This document shows, piece by piece, positions 10,461 to 19,708 of a DNA stretch of 64,000 bases (position 1 is the first letter of the stretch; the number at the start of each line of letters is the position of its first letter). A program made the position numbers and the translations under genes. Below the pieces are notes generated by a model. That model did not search any database and was not told where the DNA came from. It saw nothing but the letters and a program-made list of their open reading frames with translations. Source of the stretch: Gracilaria gracilis (Eukaryota; Rhodophyta; Florideophyceae; Gracilariales; Gracilariaceae); contig JARGSG010000037.1 in NCBI GenBank assembly GCA_030374805.1, forward strand, positions 468,477 to 532,476, given 5' to 3'.

Positions 10461-11394
10461 TCTTGCGACCCTTCTTTTTCTTATCATCGTCGTCATCATC
10501 GTCATCATCATCGTTCTTGCGGTCCTTCTTTTTCTTGTCATCGTCGTCATCATCGTCATCTTCACCGTTCTTGCGGTCCTTCTTTTTCTTGTCACCATCA
10601 TCGTCCTCGTCGTCATCATCACCGTTCTTGCGGCCCTTTTCTCTCTCGTCATCGTCGTCTTCATCGTCGTCATCGTTGTCATCATCTTTCTTACCGCCTT
10701 TCTTGTCGGTGCCAACCTTAACCGGCGTGGCGGAACAGGTCTCGCCGCCGACGACAAACCTGATGAAGACGGTGCGAGCTGCTTCCTTGTTGTTCTTACC
10801 GGTCATTGCCCAAACGAAAGAGGCCTTGCTATCAATCTTCTTCCAATTGTTCTTTGCGATCTTGACCGTGTCCTTCCATTGACAAAAATCGTGTGTCTTA
10901 CCTGTCTTTTTATCCTTATAGATGTTGACAGTGTCCCAGTATTTCTTCTCCCATGTATCCCACTTGGAGAAGCCACCACGAGTGGAGAAGCGGTCGACAC
11001 CGGTGCGATAGGTTTTTCCGGCGTACGTGATGGCAGCCATGAAACCAGCGTTCTGGTGAGGTTTTCCAGTCTTGGTGCACTTGAAAGCGACAACATCGCT
11101 GTTCTTGAGTGGTATGTTCACATGGTTACCAGGTTTCACGTTCTGCTTCTTGCCGTTTACGAAGAGCTTGACCTTTCCACCAAAGACGGCAAACTTGAGA
11201 GAAGAAGCGGGTTTTGCGGTATGGAGTGATGTTTGGAGTGATGTTTGGAGCGAAGGTGTAGATGCGGTTGGGTTGGTGGGGTTGAAATGCTGTGACTCTG
11301 GCCAGAAGGCGCGGGCGTGGACGGTGGTGAGGAGGGCGGCTGCAGCAAAGAGGATGCTGCAGATGGTGCGAATGTTACGGATATTGGTGTTCAT
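9853..11394 (-). CDS. Secreted Asp/Lys-repeat protein, copy A (513 aa)
   Basis: Start ATG at 11394, downstream of a TATA box at 11569-11578. Residues 1-29 form a signal peptide (basic start, then I-L-F-A-A-A-A-L-L). Residues 60-225 form a compact domain with the pattern V-N-G-K...V-P/L-K-N-S-D-V-V-A-F, then F-M-A-A-I-T-Y-A-G-K, which resembles a galactose-binding-like beta-sandwich (inference from pattern only). Then follow about nine imperfect units of roughly 19 residues, each an Asp run plus KKKKGRKN or similar (coded by 10185-10690). A C-terminal domain with eight cysteines ends in L-L-P-Y-E-E. Probably extracellular or wall-associated; the alternating acidic and basic blocks suggest ion or polyanion binding, which is not proven. 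Paralogues lie at 19709, 29691 and 42385. Confidence 0.85.
10185..10690 (-). repeat. Coding minisatellite of the Asp/Lys tract, copy A
   Basis: Imperfect units of about 54-60 bp, each made of GAT/GAC codons followed by AAG codons and a GGCCGCAAG-type motif (seen on the plus strand as tcatcg runs and ttcttgcggcccttc). There are about nine units here, against six or seven in copy B and about thirteen at 43066-43715. The length difference between copies A and B is 54 codons, about three units, and the frame is kept. Confidence 0.85.
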
Positions 11395-11568
11395 TGCGAA
11401 GAGTTAATGCAGTTAATGAATTAGTGTAGGGAATGGCGAATGGGGAAGCTGGAGTAAGTGGGTGTCTGGCGGAGAAAGGATACCAGAAGGAAGACTGATT
11501 CGAAGTGGTTGTTTTTTCGTTGTTGCTGGGGATGGAGGTGAAGGTCGAAGAGATGGAGGTGTTGAAAG

Positions 11569-11578
11569 CCTTTTATAG
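11569..11578 (-). promoter_or_regulatory. TATA box of the Asp/Lys-repeat gene, copy A
   Basis: CTATAAAAGG on the minus strand, 175 bp upstream of the ATG at 11394. The same box followed by a CT(T/C)TCAA(C/G) context is kept at 21263-21272 and 42206-42215 upstream of the paralogues. Confidence 0.75.
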
Positions 11579-12207
11579 TGGCCGGGCAACCGTGCTCGGT
11601 ATATATATATTCTCTCTCTCCCTCTGTAGCAGTGCATGTACTTTCGTGGATGGAGAGGAATGGAGAGAATATTTGAACTTGGATATGACTCTCCTCTGGA
11701 CTGAGTTAGAGTTGGGTGGCCATTTTCTACTGGGTGCATCGTAGCATGCCCATCTTCGTCCATGCTGTGTGACGACCATGCAAGTTTTCACTGCGACGCA
11801 GGGCAAATACTCAGACTGTTCATTCATGGGTTTACTACATATCTGGGTTGGACATCGTTACTTATTATCGTTGCTCTCTGGTATGGAGAATGATTTCTCT
11901 ACATGAGAGTCGGGTTGAAGGGGTGATAACGATACTTTTGCTGTGTTGTGTTATTGGTACACGGAGAGGTAGCAGAAGATTTCGTGTGTGTATACGTGAA
12001 TGAGAACTTGAATTCATCCTTCGTGGACTTGCAATACGGTTTGGAAGATATGCGTGTGGAGGTTGGAAAGGTTCGTTGTTCTCAGAATAATCATATCGTG
12101 TCCACGAAAGTCCCCACAGATGATTGTGAGAAGAGAGTGAGGTCTAGCGGTGAGTTTCTTTCCCATTTTGAATATTACTTCGTACTCTCTCCTTGTGCTC
12201 CTGGGTC

Positions 12208-12215
12208 TATTTAAG
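12208..12215 (+). promoter_or_regulatory. TATA-like box of the Cys-rich gene, copy A
   Basis: TATTTAAG on the plus strand, 132 bp before the ATG at 12347, identical and equally spaced in copy B (21886-21893). Confidence 0.5.
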
Positions 12216-12346
12216 CGGCCTATTGTGCTTCACATCGCGCCCTGTTCTTTGTATCTCCATCACAATTGCATTCATCACCCTCATCTTCGTTCTCAGAATT
12301 CTGGAACCCATCGGTATTGCTCTTTGAACTTCGCTTTTTCTTCAGG

Positions 12347-12892
12347 ATGATCCGTACTAATATCTTTCTCTTGCTCACTGTAATCGTTGCCTATTTGGCA
12401 ACTGATGTGGTTGCCAGAGTTCCACGTTTTAAGCTCGAAGGAGTGGACAAGCTTGCTAAGAAAGACGTTGGTGCCTTTGGGGATGTAAAACTTCCCACGC
12501 AAATCAGAACGCAAATCAGAAGTGTTTCTGTACGCCAAAGCTCTGTTTGGTGTCCCAACTGGCCGGAACAGCGTTTGGAAGATCTGTGTGTGTCGGTGGT
12601 GCAATGCATGTGCGTGAAGGTTCCCGAGGAGGTGAAGATAGCGGAAATGAAGGAAGTGTGCGCGAAATATGGACTACATCATGGAAGTGGAGATGAGTTG
12701 TGTGATAGTACGGATGAAGCGAAGTGCTTCTTGAGGTATTGGATCGGAGGGGATAACGAAACATGTTACAACCTGGCGCGCGACTGCATCCCTTACATGT
12801 TTAAAAACATTACAACTGGGAGATGGAAACACGTCGTTGAGGTTTGTTGTTTTAAGGATATCGGTCTCTGGGCTGCGACATGCGCTCTTTGA
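12347..12892 (+). CDS. Small secreted Cys-rich protein, copy A (181 aa)
   Basis: Start ATG at 12347. Residues 1-24 are a clear signal peptide (I-F-L-L-L-T-V-I-V-A-Y-L-A). The mature part begins basic (R-V-P-R-F-K-L-E), then carries a cluster of cysteines: W-C-P-N-W, L-C-V, C-M-C-V, V-C-A, L-C-D, K-C-F, T-C-Y and D-C-I. I do not recognise the family; the spacing looks like a disulfide-bonded secreted domain. It is divergent from the Asp/Lys-repeat gene, with about 950 bp between start codons. Two extra A residues near 12803 shift the C-terminus relative to copy B, replacing a short tail with about 30 other residues (including C-C-F and T-C-A-L). Which copy is ancestral is not clear. Confidence 0.7.
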   Translation: MIRTNIFLLLTVIVAYLATDVVARVPRFKLEGVDKLAKKDVGAFGDVKLPTQIRTQIRSVSVRQSSVWCPNWPEQRLEDLCVSVVQCMCVKVPEEVKIAEMKEVCAKYGLHHGSGDELCDSTDEAKCFLRYWIGGDNETCYNLARDCIPYMFKNITTGRWKHVVEVCCFKDIGLWAATCAL

Positions 12893-14272
12893 ATCGTTGC
12901 AGAAGAACGCTATGTTGATCAGTAACCGGCTTTTGGACCTGGATATCGAAGAGATACATGTTACACTGCAACCAAAACCATACTATTGTAGTAAAGTTCT
13001 TCATATGTACGTATTTACGTCCCCTACTATGTGCACATCTTCTTCGCGGTGTTCTCCCCTACCTGCTTCTTTGGCGAGTGGGTATCTAACTGTAGCTACG
13101 TAGAGTAGAAAGAAGACCTCGCGCACTACGCAGCGGGTACAATCTGGGCCCTTCGGTACGATGTTGTTTGCACATCGATGGAGCTGAATGCAACTGGCGG
13201 TTTGCATGCTCTGTTACACAGGGTTTTACTAAAAGCATCCACCTTAGAAAGCTTAAAACTTGAACCCGTTTGTCGTGCTAACGCCCATTTGAGGTTTGGC
13301 TCTGTGGATGTGTGAGTGGTTATCTTGGCAGTCATTGGTGAAAAAAAGGGTGGGAAACTACGTGATCTTGTTCGTTCTTGACCTTGGTCCTCTACGGCAA
13401 GTCGTTTGTTCTTCTAACGCTCTGCTGTCATTCGTCATGACAGGATATAGAGACCATCTCTAAGAGACGGGACATCTTTGATCAAGAAAATGTAGGCCAC
13501 TATGAATATCGGAGAATTCAATCTCAAGTTATGCTGATGCTCCATACTCCAGGTACCTGTACATGTCATTCAGACAGGAAATAAAGCAAAACGAGTCTGT
13601 GTTCTAGACTAGAACCCAAACTTCTAATTCCGAAGCCTCCTTCAACGTTACAGCTTGATCCAATAATGATGGGATATACATTTTGTGGGCTCGACCTTTA
13701 GAAGTGTGGTACATTGAAACAGGAATGAGCCTGAAACACGCTAAGATTAGGGAATCTTAGTTCGTGGACTCTGTTAAGCACACACACAATCAGCTGATAA
13801 TACACTTCCTTAACATGCCCAAGATACATGGTGTGGAGGGTTTACATTTCGTTTCCTGTCATGACAGTTTTGCAAACAGGGGGTTTCGCATGACCATTCC
13901 ACGTTATACTTGTGTTCCACGATCACTTTCTTATAAGAAGCTAAGCTATTTAGTTCGGGATATATCCCACAGTAATGGTGACAGTTATAAGCATTACCGG
14001 ACCACAACAAAAGAAAAAAGTTTACGAGCCACATGGTTGGCGTAAAAGGAGTTGTCAAAGGAACAAGACGGCTAGTTTAATCGCTCGCACACAACGCTGA
14101 TATATGCAACGTACCAGCTCCTTGAGACGTATCCAAAAGGAAAAACAGATGTATCTAACAAACCTAAAAATTACTCTACCATACTCTATTTACCAGTAGG
14201 ACGGAAGGAGGAGGATCCGTCAAACGAGTTGAGGATTTGGTGTGAAGCCATGTGGGTGGGAGCTTTTAAACC
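12893..14272. other. Gene-poor interval, copy A
   Basis: Only short, unconserved ORFs. The sequence is well kept in copy B (22560-24066), including several short palindromes around the TGTCATGACA type (13436-13445, 13857-13866). I see no gene. Confidence 0.5.
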
Positions 14273-14274
14273 TT

Positions 14275-14282
14275 TATAAAAG
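14275..14282 (+). promoter_or_regulatory. TATA box facing right, copy A
   Basis: TATAAAAG within a TTTAAACCTTTATAAAAGG context, conserved at 24069-24076. The first ATG downstream with an ORF (14466) is lost in copy B, so any product may be non-coding. Confidence 0.5.
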
Positions 14283-14734
14283 GAGCTCTACTCGCCCATC
14301 ATGGGATGCCCCCGCCCCCCCTCCTCCCGTCCCGCACTACTTCGCTTCTCGTCCATTTGTCTAAACACCAACCCTAGAGAAGAGGGCACCCCGTGCACCC
14401 TCTGAAATACTTCCTCATGGAGGAACATTTTCAGCATCCGCGCACACTATCGCCTCTAATACCACATGTTGAAAGGCCTCCCCTCCTCGCTCTATTCAAT
14501 TAAGAACTTCCCCCTCGGACCCACTCCCCGGAGAAGAGGTCCCCGTGCCCCGTGGAAGGTAAACTTCCCAATGCCCCGCACGTTTGTAGAATGGAACTGC
14601 GTAAAAAGAACAACCAGAAGTAGCGATATGCGAAGAGAGGACAACGACAAGGAAAGGTTGGTTAGTTCTCGAACGGAGTGGAAAGAAACCAGACGAGATC
14701 AAGAAGAGAAACAGTGACGTACATAAAGAATGGA

Positions 14735-15075
14735 ATGAAAAAGAGTGAAGGGATGAAGGAAGGAAAAGAAGTGAAGGGATGAAGGAATGAAGAGGAGAAA
14801 GGGATGAAGGAAAGAAAAGGAGAAAGGGAAACAGGTAAGTTGTAAAGGGAGTAAAATGGGAAAAGAAGACTGAATGATAGTTATGAGATAGGTGTTCGGG
14901 AAATGGTATGAAGGAGGTATGGTGATGTGATGAGTGCTCGGAGACTAGATGAAGGAAGGGTGGTGATGAGATGCATGTTCGGAAGGGATGAAGAAACGAT
15001 GGTGATGAGATGAGTTTCGGAAAACGGGGGATGAAGGAGAGTGATGGTGACAAAATGTGTGTTCGGGAAGGCGAT
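14735..15075. repeat. Minisatellite, copy A
   Basis: Two adjoining arrays. Positions 14735-14860 hold short GGATGAAGGA/AAAGGAG-type units. Positions 14870-15075 hold about five degenerate units of 38-42 bp with the core GATGAAGGA..GGTGATGAGATG..TGTTCGG. Both recur in copy B at 24515-24830 with different unit counts. Long Ser/Phe/His-rich ORFs read across it on the minus strand but lack a conserved ATG. Confidence 0.7.
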
Positions 15076-15085
15076 ACTTCTGGTT

Positions 15086-15094
15086 CCTTTTATA
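15086..15094 (-). promoter_or_regulatory. TATA box facing left into the minisatellite, copy A
   Basis: TATAAAAGG on the minus strand, conserved at 24834-24842 in copy B. It faces the plus-strand TATA at 14275, about 810 bp away, with the minisatellite in between. Confidence 0.5.
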
Positions 15095-17892
15095 CTGTGT
15101 TTGGACGCCGGCTGTCCAGTTACAATCTCATAAAACTCTCCGTGAATGCAGATGATTCAGGTCTGACAGAGTGAGTTGCTCTTCGTGAAAAGCAGACACT
15201 GGCGGAACCGTGAGATGGAAAGGCGTGCGTTTGGTTGACACGTCCGAATTCAACCTGGGAAGAGGGAGGGGATTGTTGCTGGGTCACGGTCAAGGGATGA
15301 ACTGCATGTACCGCCTAACGTGACGCTTTGCCTACATCCAGGGAATAGTCTTGCACATCTCTCGATAGTAAGCCAGAAACCCAGCTGTTGACCCTCTAAA
15401 CCTCTCAACCCTATTTCGGCGCCCTTTACAAGCGGCTCTAGAAGACAACGCCCGATATAAACCCCCACGGCACAAAGGGATGAACAGCTCCTCTGCTAGT
15501 GACAAACATGGCGTGCAAGACGCATTACTGCCGCACATACGAAGGTAGTTCCATTTGTACAGGTACACGAAGCAAAAACTTGGCTCAGAAGACCCCAGTC
15601 CTTTCTCACTTTGGATAAACGCTCCTTATATTCGCTCGAAACGTGAACCATTCACGCATCTACTAACACATCACCACCTGAAGCGAACCACCATAAAAGC
15701 GGGGCCATAGCGCTCTATGCTTCATTTCGAAGGAATTGCTGAGCACTGGCTTCTACTTGTCCTAGTTATTCATTCCGGGTTCTAACCTTAATCCCCATGT
15801 TACATTTTTGCTTGAAGAAGTGCTAGGCTTGCCTCTTCTTGACTTCAAATCCCAATGCGACCCCTCCATTACTGGGAGGCAATGCGGGAAACGTTCGGAA
15901 CAACCACCTAATGTCAAACGGTTCCCCAATCTTGTTGACATCAGAGTCATCGACTGCGTAGATCCTCAGCTCACGAGAACCACCAGAGATTTAAAACCCC
16001 AGTGCCGACAATCCTCTGTTCTCCTCAATCACCTCTATCCCCATTTCACCATCATTAAATCCCTTGCACCTTCATGAACAGTTTGCATGGCTTTTGATTG
16101 GCACCACCCGAGTCTCATGTACAATAATCGCTGATTACGAAGAGATTTGATACGAAGACGATCCACAACGTTCACCTGTCAACGAAGTGGACATGAGAGC
16201 CTTGGCCCGGCGTCAGGAGTTATCAGACCGCTCCTATTCATCCCCAAAATTACCTGTATCATGTTTGGACGGTGACAAACGCATCTTCTTTCGGAACAGA
16301 CCCCCTTGCTTATGAGCAAGGACCCAGCGGTTCCCACTTATGCTTCGCATGCTATCAAGAGGGCGGGGGTAATCTGGCGTGCACGAGCAATTGATATGCA
16401 ATGATATAAGAGAACCATCGGCACCCCGATTAGAGAAACACACGGTTCACTACAACCAACCAAGTGATTCTCTTACCACTTCCAGGACAGTAAAAATGCC
16501 GAAGAGTTAAATAGCTTCGTCAATATCGAGTTGTAGCCCTATCCCGGCGAACTCGATCTCACCTACCTTCTTTGAAGTTGAAATGGAGACCAGAAGGCAG
16601 AAAAGATGGACGGCAGTGCTCTGCAGACTCTGTAGAGTACCACTGTCAAGCTTGCAAAGTAGGTTTGTATCCATTGTCGTTGGCCGACCGCAATAGCGTC
16701 CACACACAGATTCAATTGTATTCTTACTACATTCCGTCATTAACATGTACGTTATAGTACAATAACCCACTTCACAGCAATCGCAGTAAGCTTATGCAGT
16801 GACTTGCCGCAAGCCTTTGTTGGAAATTGTACATATCATGCGAATAATTGTGTGGTTGGTACATGGCTGGATTCCGCATCCCCTTCGCACCATTAGATGC
16901 TGTTGCAGTGGGGTTTGGTGTAAAAACTTTGTCTCCATGTCACAGATGAGCAGCTCGTAAGAAATTCTTCTAGAGCCTTCAACGGAGTCTCGTATGCTCA
17001 TAAAACCTGAAAGGAACAGATCGAGGATACCTAAAAGAAAGAAGGACTAACCACATGCCTGCTCGCTTTGATTGTGGCCGTGGCGTCATCCTGGTGTGCT
17101 TCATATTCCCAGACACCATGGATATCATGCCACAAAACTTTGACCAATGTCCGATTCAGGCGTGGATACGATGGCTCAGTTGTCGGAGGCCAATACTGGC
17201 GCTCGTGCGTCTCTCCAAAGTGGTGTACGCTTCTCTGTTCAACCTATCAGATAACGATATTCCGACGTTGTAGGACAGAAGATGGTGTGTTCCTGTGATT
17301 CGTTGGATGCGGGACGATAGGCGGAAACCCAGCGTCTCCTTGCTCCTGTCGCCGAAAGCCCCAAACGGAGTTGAGAGCAGATCACAGCGACGAACGGGCG
17401 CAATTATTTGGCAGGAATTGGAACGTGCGACCTTGCATTGCTGTCGAAGGAGACGTCCACCGCTGCATCGCGCCTTGCGCAAATGTGCAGATTACCTTCA
17501 CTGTTCAGAAACTCATGTATGAAGAGAGTCCCCTCCTACCAATCACAGGATGCCTTTTCCCAAGTTGCTGACAATAACCTGCGTGGGGATAGCATCGAAC
17601 TTCAGTGTTGTCTAGACGATCAGCTGCGCTTTCCATATGTCTCTAGGCTCAGCTCATTGTTGGAAATACGACATATGAGTGTAGACTATTGACGGGAACA
17701 AAGATCAACCACACACTGTAGATACTATGATTTTGCATAAGGGTATAACTACTCTATGTAATATGAATTTAATGTTTCCGAGACCAATGAGTTGCAAGTG
17801 TTTCAAACATAACTTGAATACCATAGTTTTCCCTGCGTAATTTCACAGCAAATGTGCAGTATAAATTGCTCCACTTACCACACATCCTCTCA
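15095..17892. other. Gene-poor interval, copy A
   Basis: No ORF is conserved between this stretch and its copy at 24843-27469, although the DNA is alignable by eye. This argues against protein coding. Nothing else recognised. Confidence 0.5.
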
Positions 17893-18393
17893 GCGCCGGG
17901 GGTGGCGACCCGGTGCCCGTGGCCGCAGTCGCATTCAATTGCATGTTCAACCGAGAAGCTCCGAGTTCAATTCCGGAAACGAACACAAAACAAAAATGGT
18001 CAAAGTGGGATAGGGGCGGGTATACCTGGGCCGGGGCCTGGGGGGATAACATGTAGGCTCGCGACAGTGGGAAGTAACGCCCCACTCTCGGAGTATATCC
18101 AATACCCTGGGCTCGGGATCCGGAAGGGGTATCTGGGGAAACATAGGCCCCCAGAACCCGGACGGGGCGGGCTCGGCCCCGTAGGTCGTGGCCTAATGGA
18201 GGTGGTGGGCAGGGCGGCTACTGGGAAGGGGCCTCAACCGTATCCTGGAAATGGAAGCGCTGAGTCCCTGGGGATGTGGCTGCCACCCAGAAGGGGGGAT
18301 GGGCAGTGGTGACCCCAGTCCCGTGGTCCGGGGAGTTGATCGCCCTCGGACACCGAAAAAAGCGCCGGGGGGTGGCGGCCCCGGTTAGCTTTT
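17893..18393 (+). mobile_element. tRNA-derived SINE-like element, copy A
   Basis: GC-rich element of about 500 bp. Near its 5' end it carries an A-box-like TGGCCGCAGTCG (17920-17931) and a B-box-like GAGTTCAATTCC (17963-17974), spaced as in a tRNA gene, which points to a pol III promoter and a tRNA-derived head. The body has no ORF. The start (GCGCCGGGGGTGGCGACCCGG) is nearly repeated at the end (18362-18384). Related copies lie at 27470-27957 and, without the head, at 28124-28313. Confidence 0.7.
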
Positions 18394-18740
18394 GTCGGTC
18401 CTGCTGGTAGCCGGTACCTGCTGGTAGCGCAAGAAAGGTCTCTTGATCCATTTTCCTACGTTGCTGATTGTTCATGCTTTTTGTCAACATTCACTTTTTT
18501 TGTTGCGTTGGTGGCACTCTGTTTAACTAGCTAGAGCAATTCTATCTGATAAACAGAGGTCATAAACCAGTCAGATCATCGCTATTAAGCATCGGGAGTT
18601 TGGCATAGTGTTTTGGATAGCGTTTCGGTTCGGGTTCCTTAACATGATGTGAACATCGCCCTGTGGGCGGTGGCACGAGACACAAGAAGGGTGCGATTAT
18701 GGTAGGGAGGCACATTATTTGTGTATGCGATCATCGCATG

Positions 18741-18773
18741 GCGATTATGCCGCCATGATGGCGGCATAATCGC
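18741..18773. repeat. Perfect 33-nt hairpin specific to copy B
   Basis: A 15-bp perfect stem (18741-18755 with 18759-18773) and a 3-nt loop, flanked by a second 15-nt palindrome (18725-18739) and a GACCC/GGGTC hairpin near 18784. The paralogous place in copy A (8753-8770) goes directly from GCATGG to ACAAAGCCGA without the hairpin. Confidence 0.85.
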
Positions 18774-18779
18774 GAGGAA

Positions 18780-19708
18780 ACCGACCCAGCGGGTCATCGC
18801 ATATACATAAAGAAGGGAAATGCAGAGAGATACGGAGGTGGGACCTCACGAAGGACCTCAGGTACCTTCGTACTTATCACCTGACAGCTGAGGTGACTCA
18901 CCTTCTGGCTGTGGATCAATCTCAGTTTTTGCGCTCGGATTTTTCGTTAAGATTTTGCGGAAAGGTGCACACCTGTGCACACAAAGAAATTGGCGCGCAA
19001 ACGGAACGGAACCGGAAGGTCAAGTGCCATGCAGCTGCTCTCCGTGCCTCCCAACGCGGAGCAGTTGCGGATGTGATCGCATCAAAGGATTGCGAACGCT
19101 TAGATGAGTGACCTTCGAGCCCTCTTGTCGCATGCGTATGTCACTCCGACGACAATCGATGTGAACCCGGAAGCCAACGGAGTTTCAGGTGTCAAGACGA
19201 GAGGAAGCAAACGAGATTCGCTCCACTTGTAGATACTCAAGCATACTCTTCGTCGTTATCGCAAAGCAGATGTGAAAAGTCATCAGAAGCCGTTTTAGCG
19301 GTTTTAGTTTCGGACAGCAACGAGCGCTACTATGTGGCCGGATCTCTGCTCCAACCCGCGACTCATTGCACACCCCCGATAGGGAACCCATACAAATGGA
19401 AAGGATATCGTGGAGTTGGCAAAAGTTCTACTCTAATCATTGTGTTGAGGTTGCACCAGATACAATCCTGACAACTATGCTCCCCCCGGCCCATTACAGG
19501 AAATGGAAAGAGGTCTCATGATCTCACGCGCGCATATGTTCGTCGTCGCGCAATGCTTTCCTTAAGGGATCTGTTGTATACAATGATATTTATTGGTTGC
19601 TACTTGTTCGGGTTATAACCATAACCCGCTTCTGGACCTGTTATTTCTTTTCTAATGCTTGCTCGCCACATCTAGAATCGCCACGTCTTCAAAGCTCATG
19701 ATGAACGA
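18780..19708. other. Gene-free interval, copy B
   Basis: Equivalent of 8770-9852, with no gene. It keeps an E2F-like TTGGCGCG core (18990-18997) and further short palindromes (for example TCACCT/AGGTGA at 18876-18895). Confidence 0.4.

Larger units (their letters stand above)
8618..18410. repeat. Tandem segmental duplication, copy A (about 9.8 kb)
   Basis: Nearly the whole of this interval is repeated in the same order and orientation at 18594-27967: the start of the membrane-protein ORF, the Asp/Lys-tract gene (minus), the Cys-rich gene (plus), the minisatellite with its two TATA boxes, a long gene-poor stretch and the SINE-like element. The left breakpoint is sharp (identity starts at 8618 and 18594). 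The right end fades just after the SINE-like element. Blocks around 11400-14800 are very similar, while 8700-9850 and 15200-17000 have diverged more, with many small indels. So the event is not very recent, or parts evolve at different rates. Confidence 0.85.

Noticed and set aside
10066-11229. Long plus-strand ORF rich in Ile/Val/Leu across the Asp/Lys gene (and equivalents at 19922 and 42541), plus Ser-rich and Arg/His-rich frames
   Set aside because: They are the other reading frames of GAT/GAC and AAG repeats. Their length follows from the repeat, they lack the conserved ends, and the minus-strand frame has a signal peptide and promoter.
14466-14717. Plus-strand ORF after the TATA box at 14275
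   Set aside because: Its ATG is mutated in copy B and the frame is not conserved.
14496-15053. Minus-strand Ser/Phe/His-rich ORF over the minisatellite
   Set aside because: The start is not ATG, the matching ORF in copy B differs in length and frame, and the composition is set by the tandem repeat.
14735-15075. Possible CRISPR-like array
   Set aside because: Units are degenerate with no constant repeat and unique spacers, and the setting is eukaryotic.
15829-15860. TTCAAATCCC resembling a tRNA B-box
   Set aside because: No A-box at tRNA spacing and no cloverleaf could be drawn.
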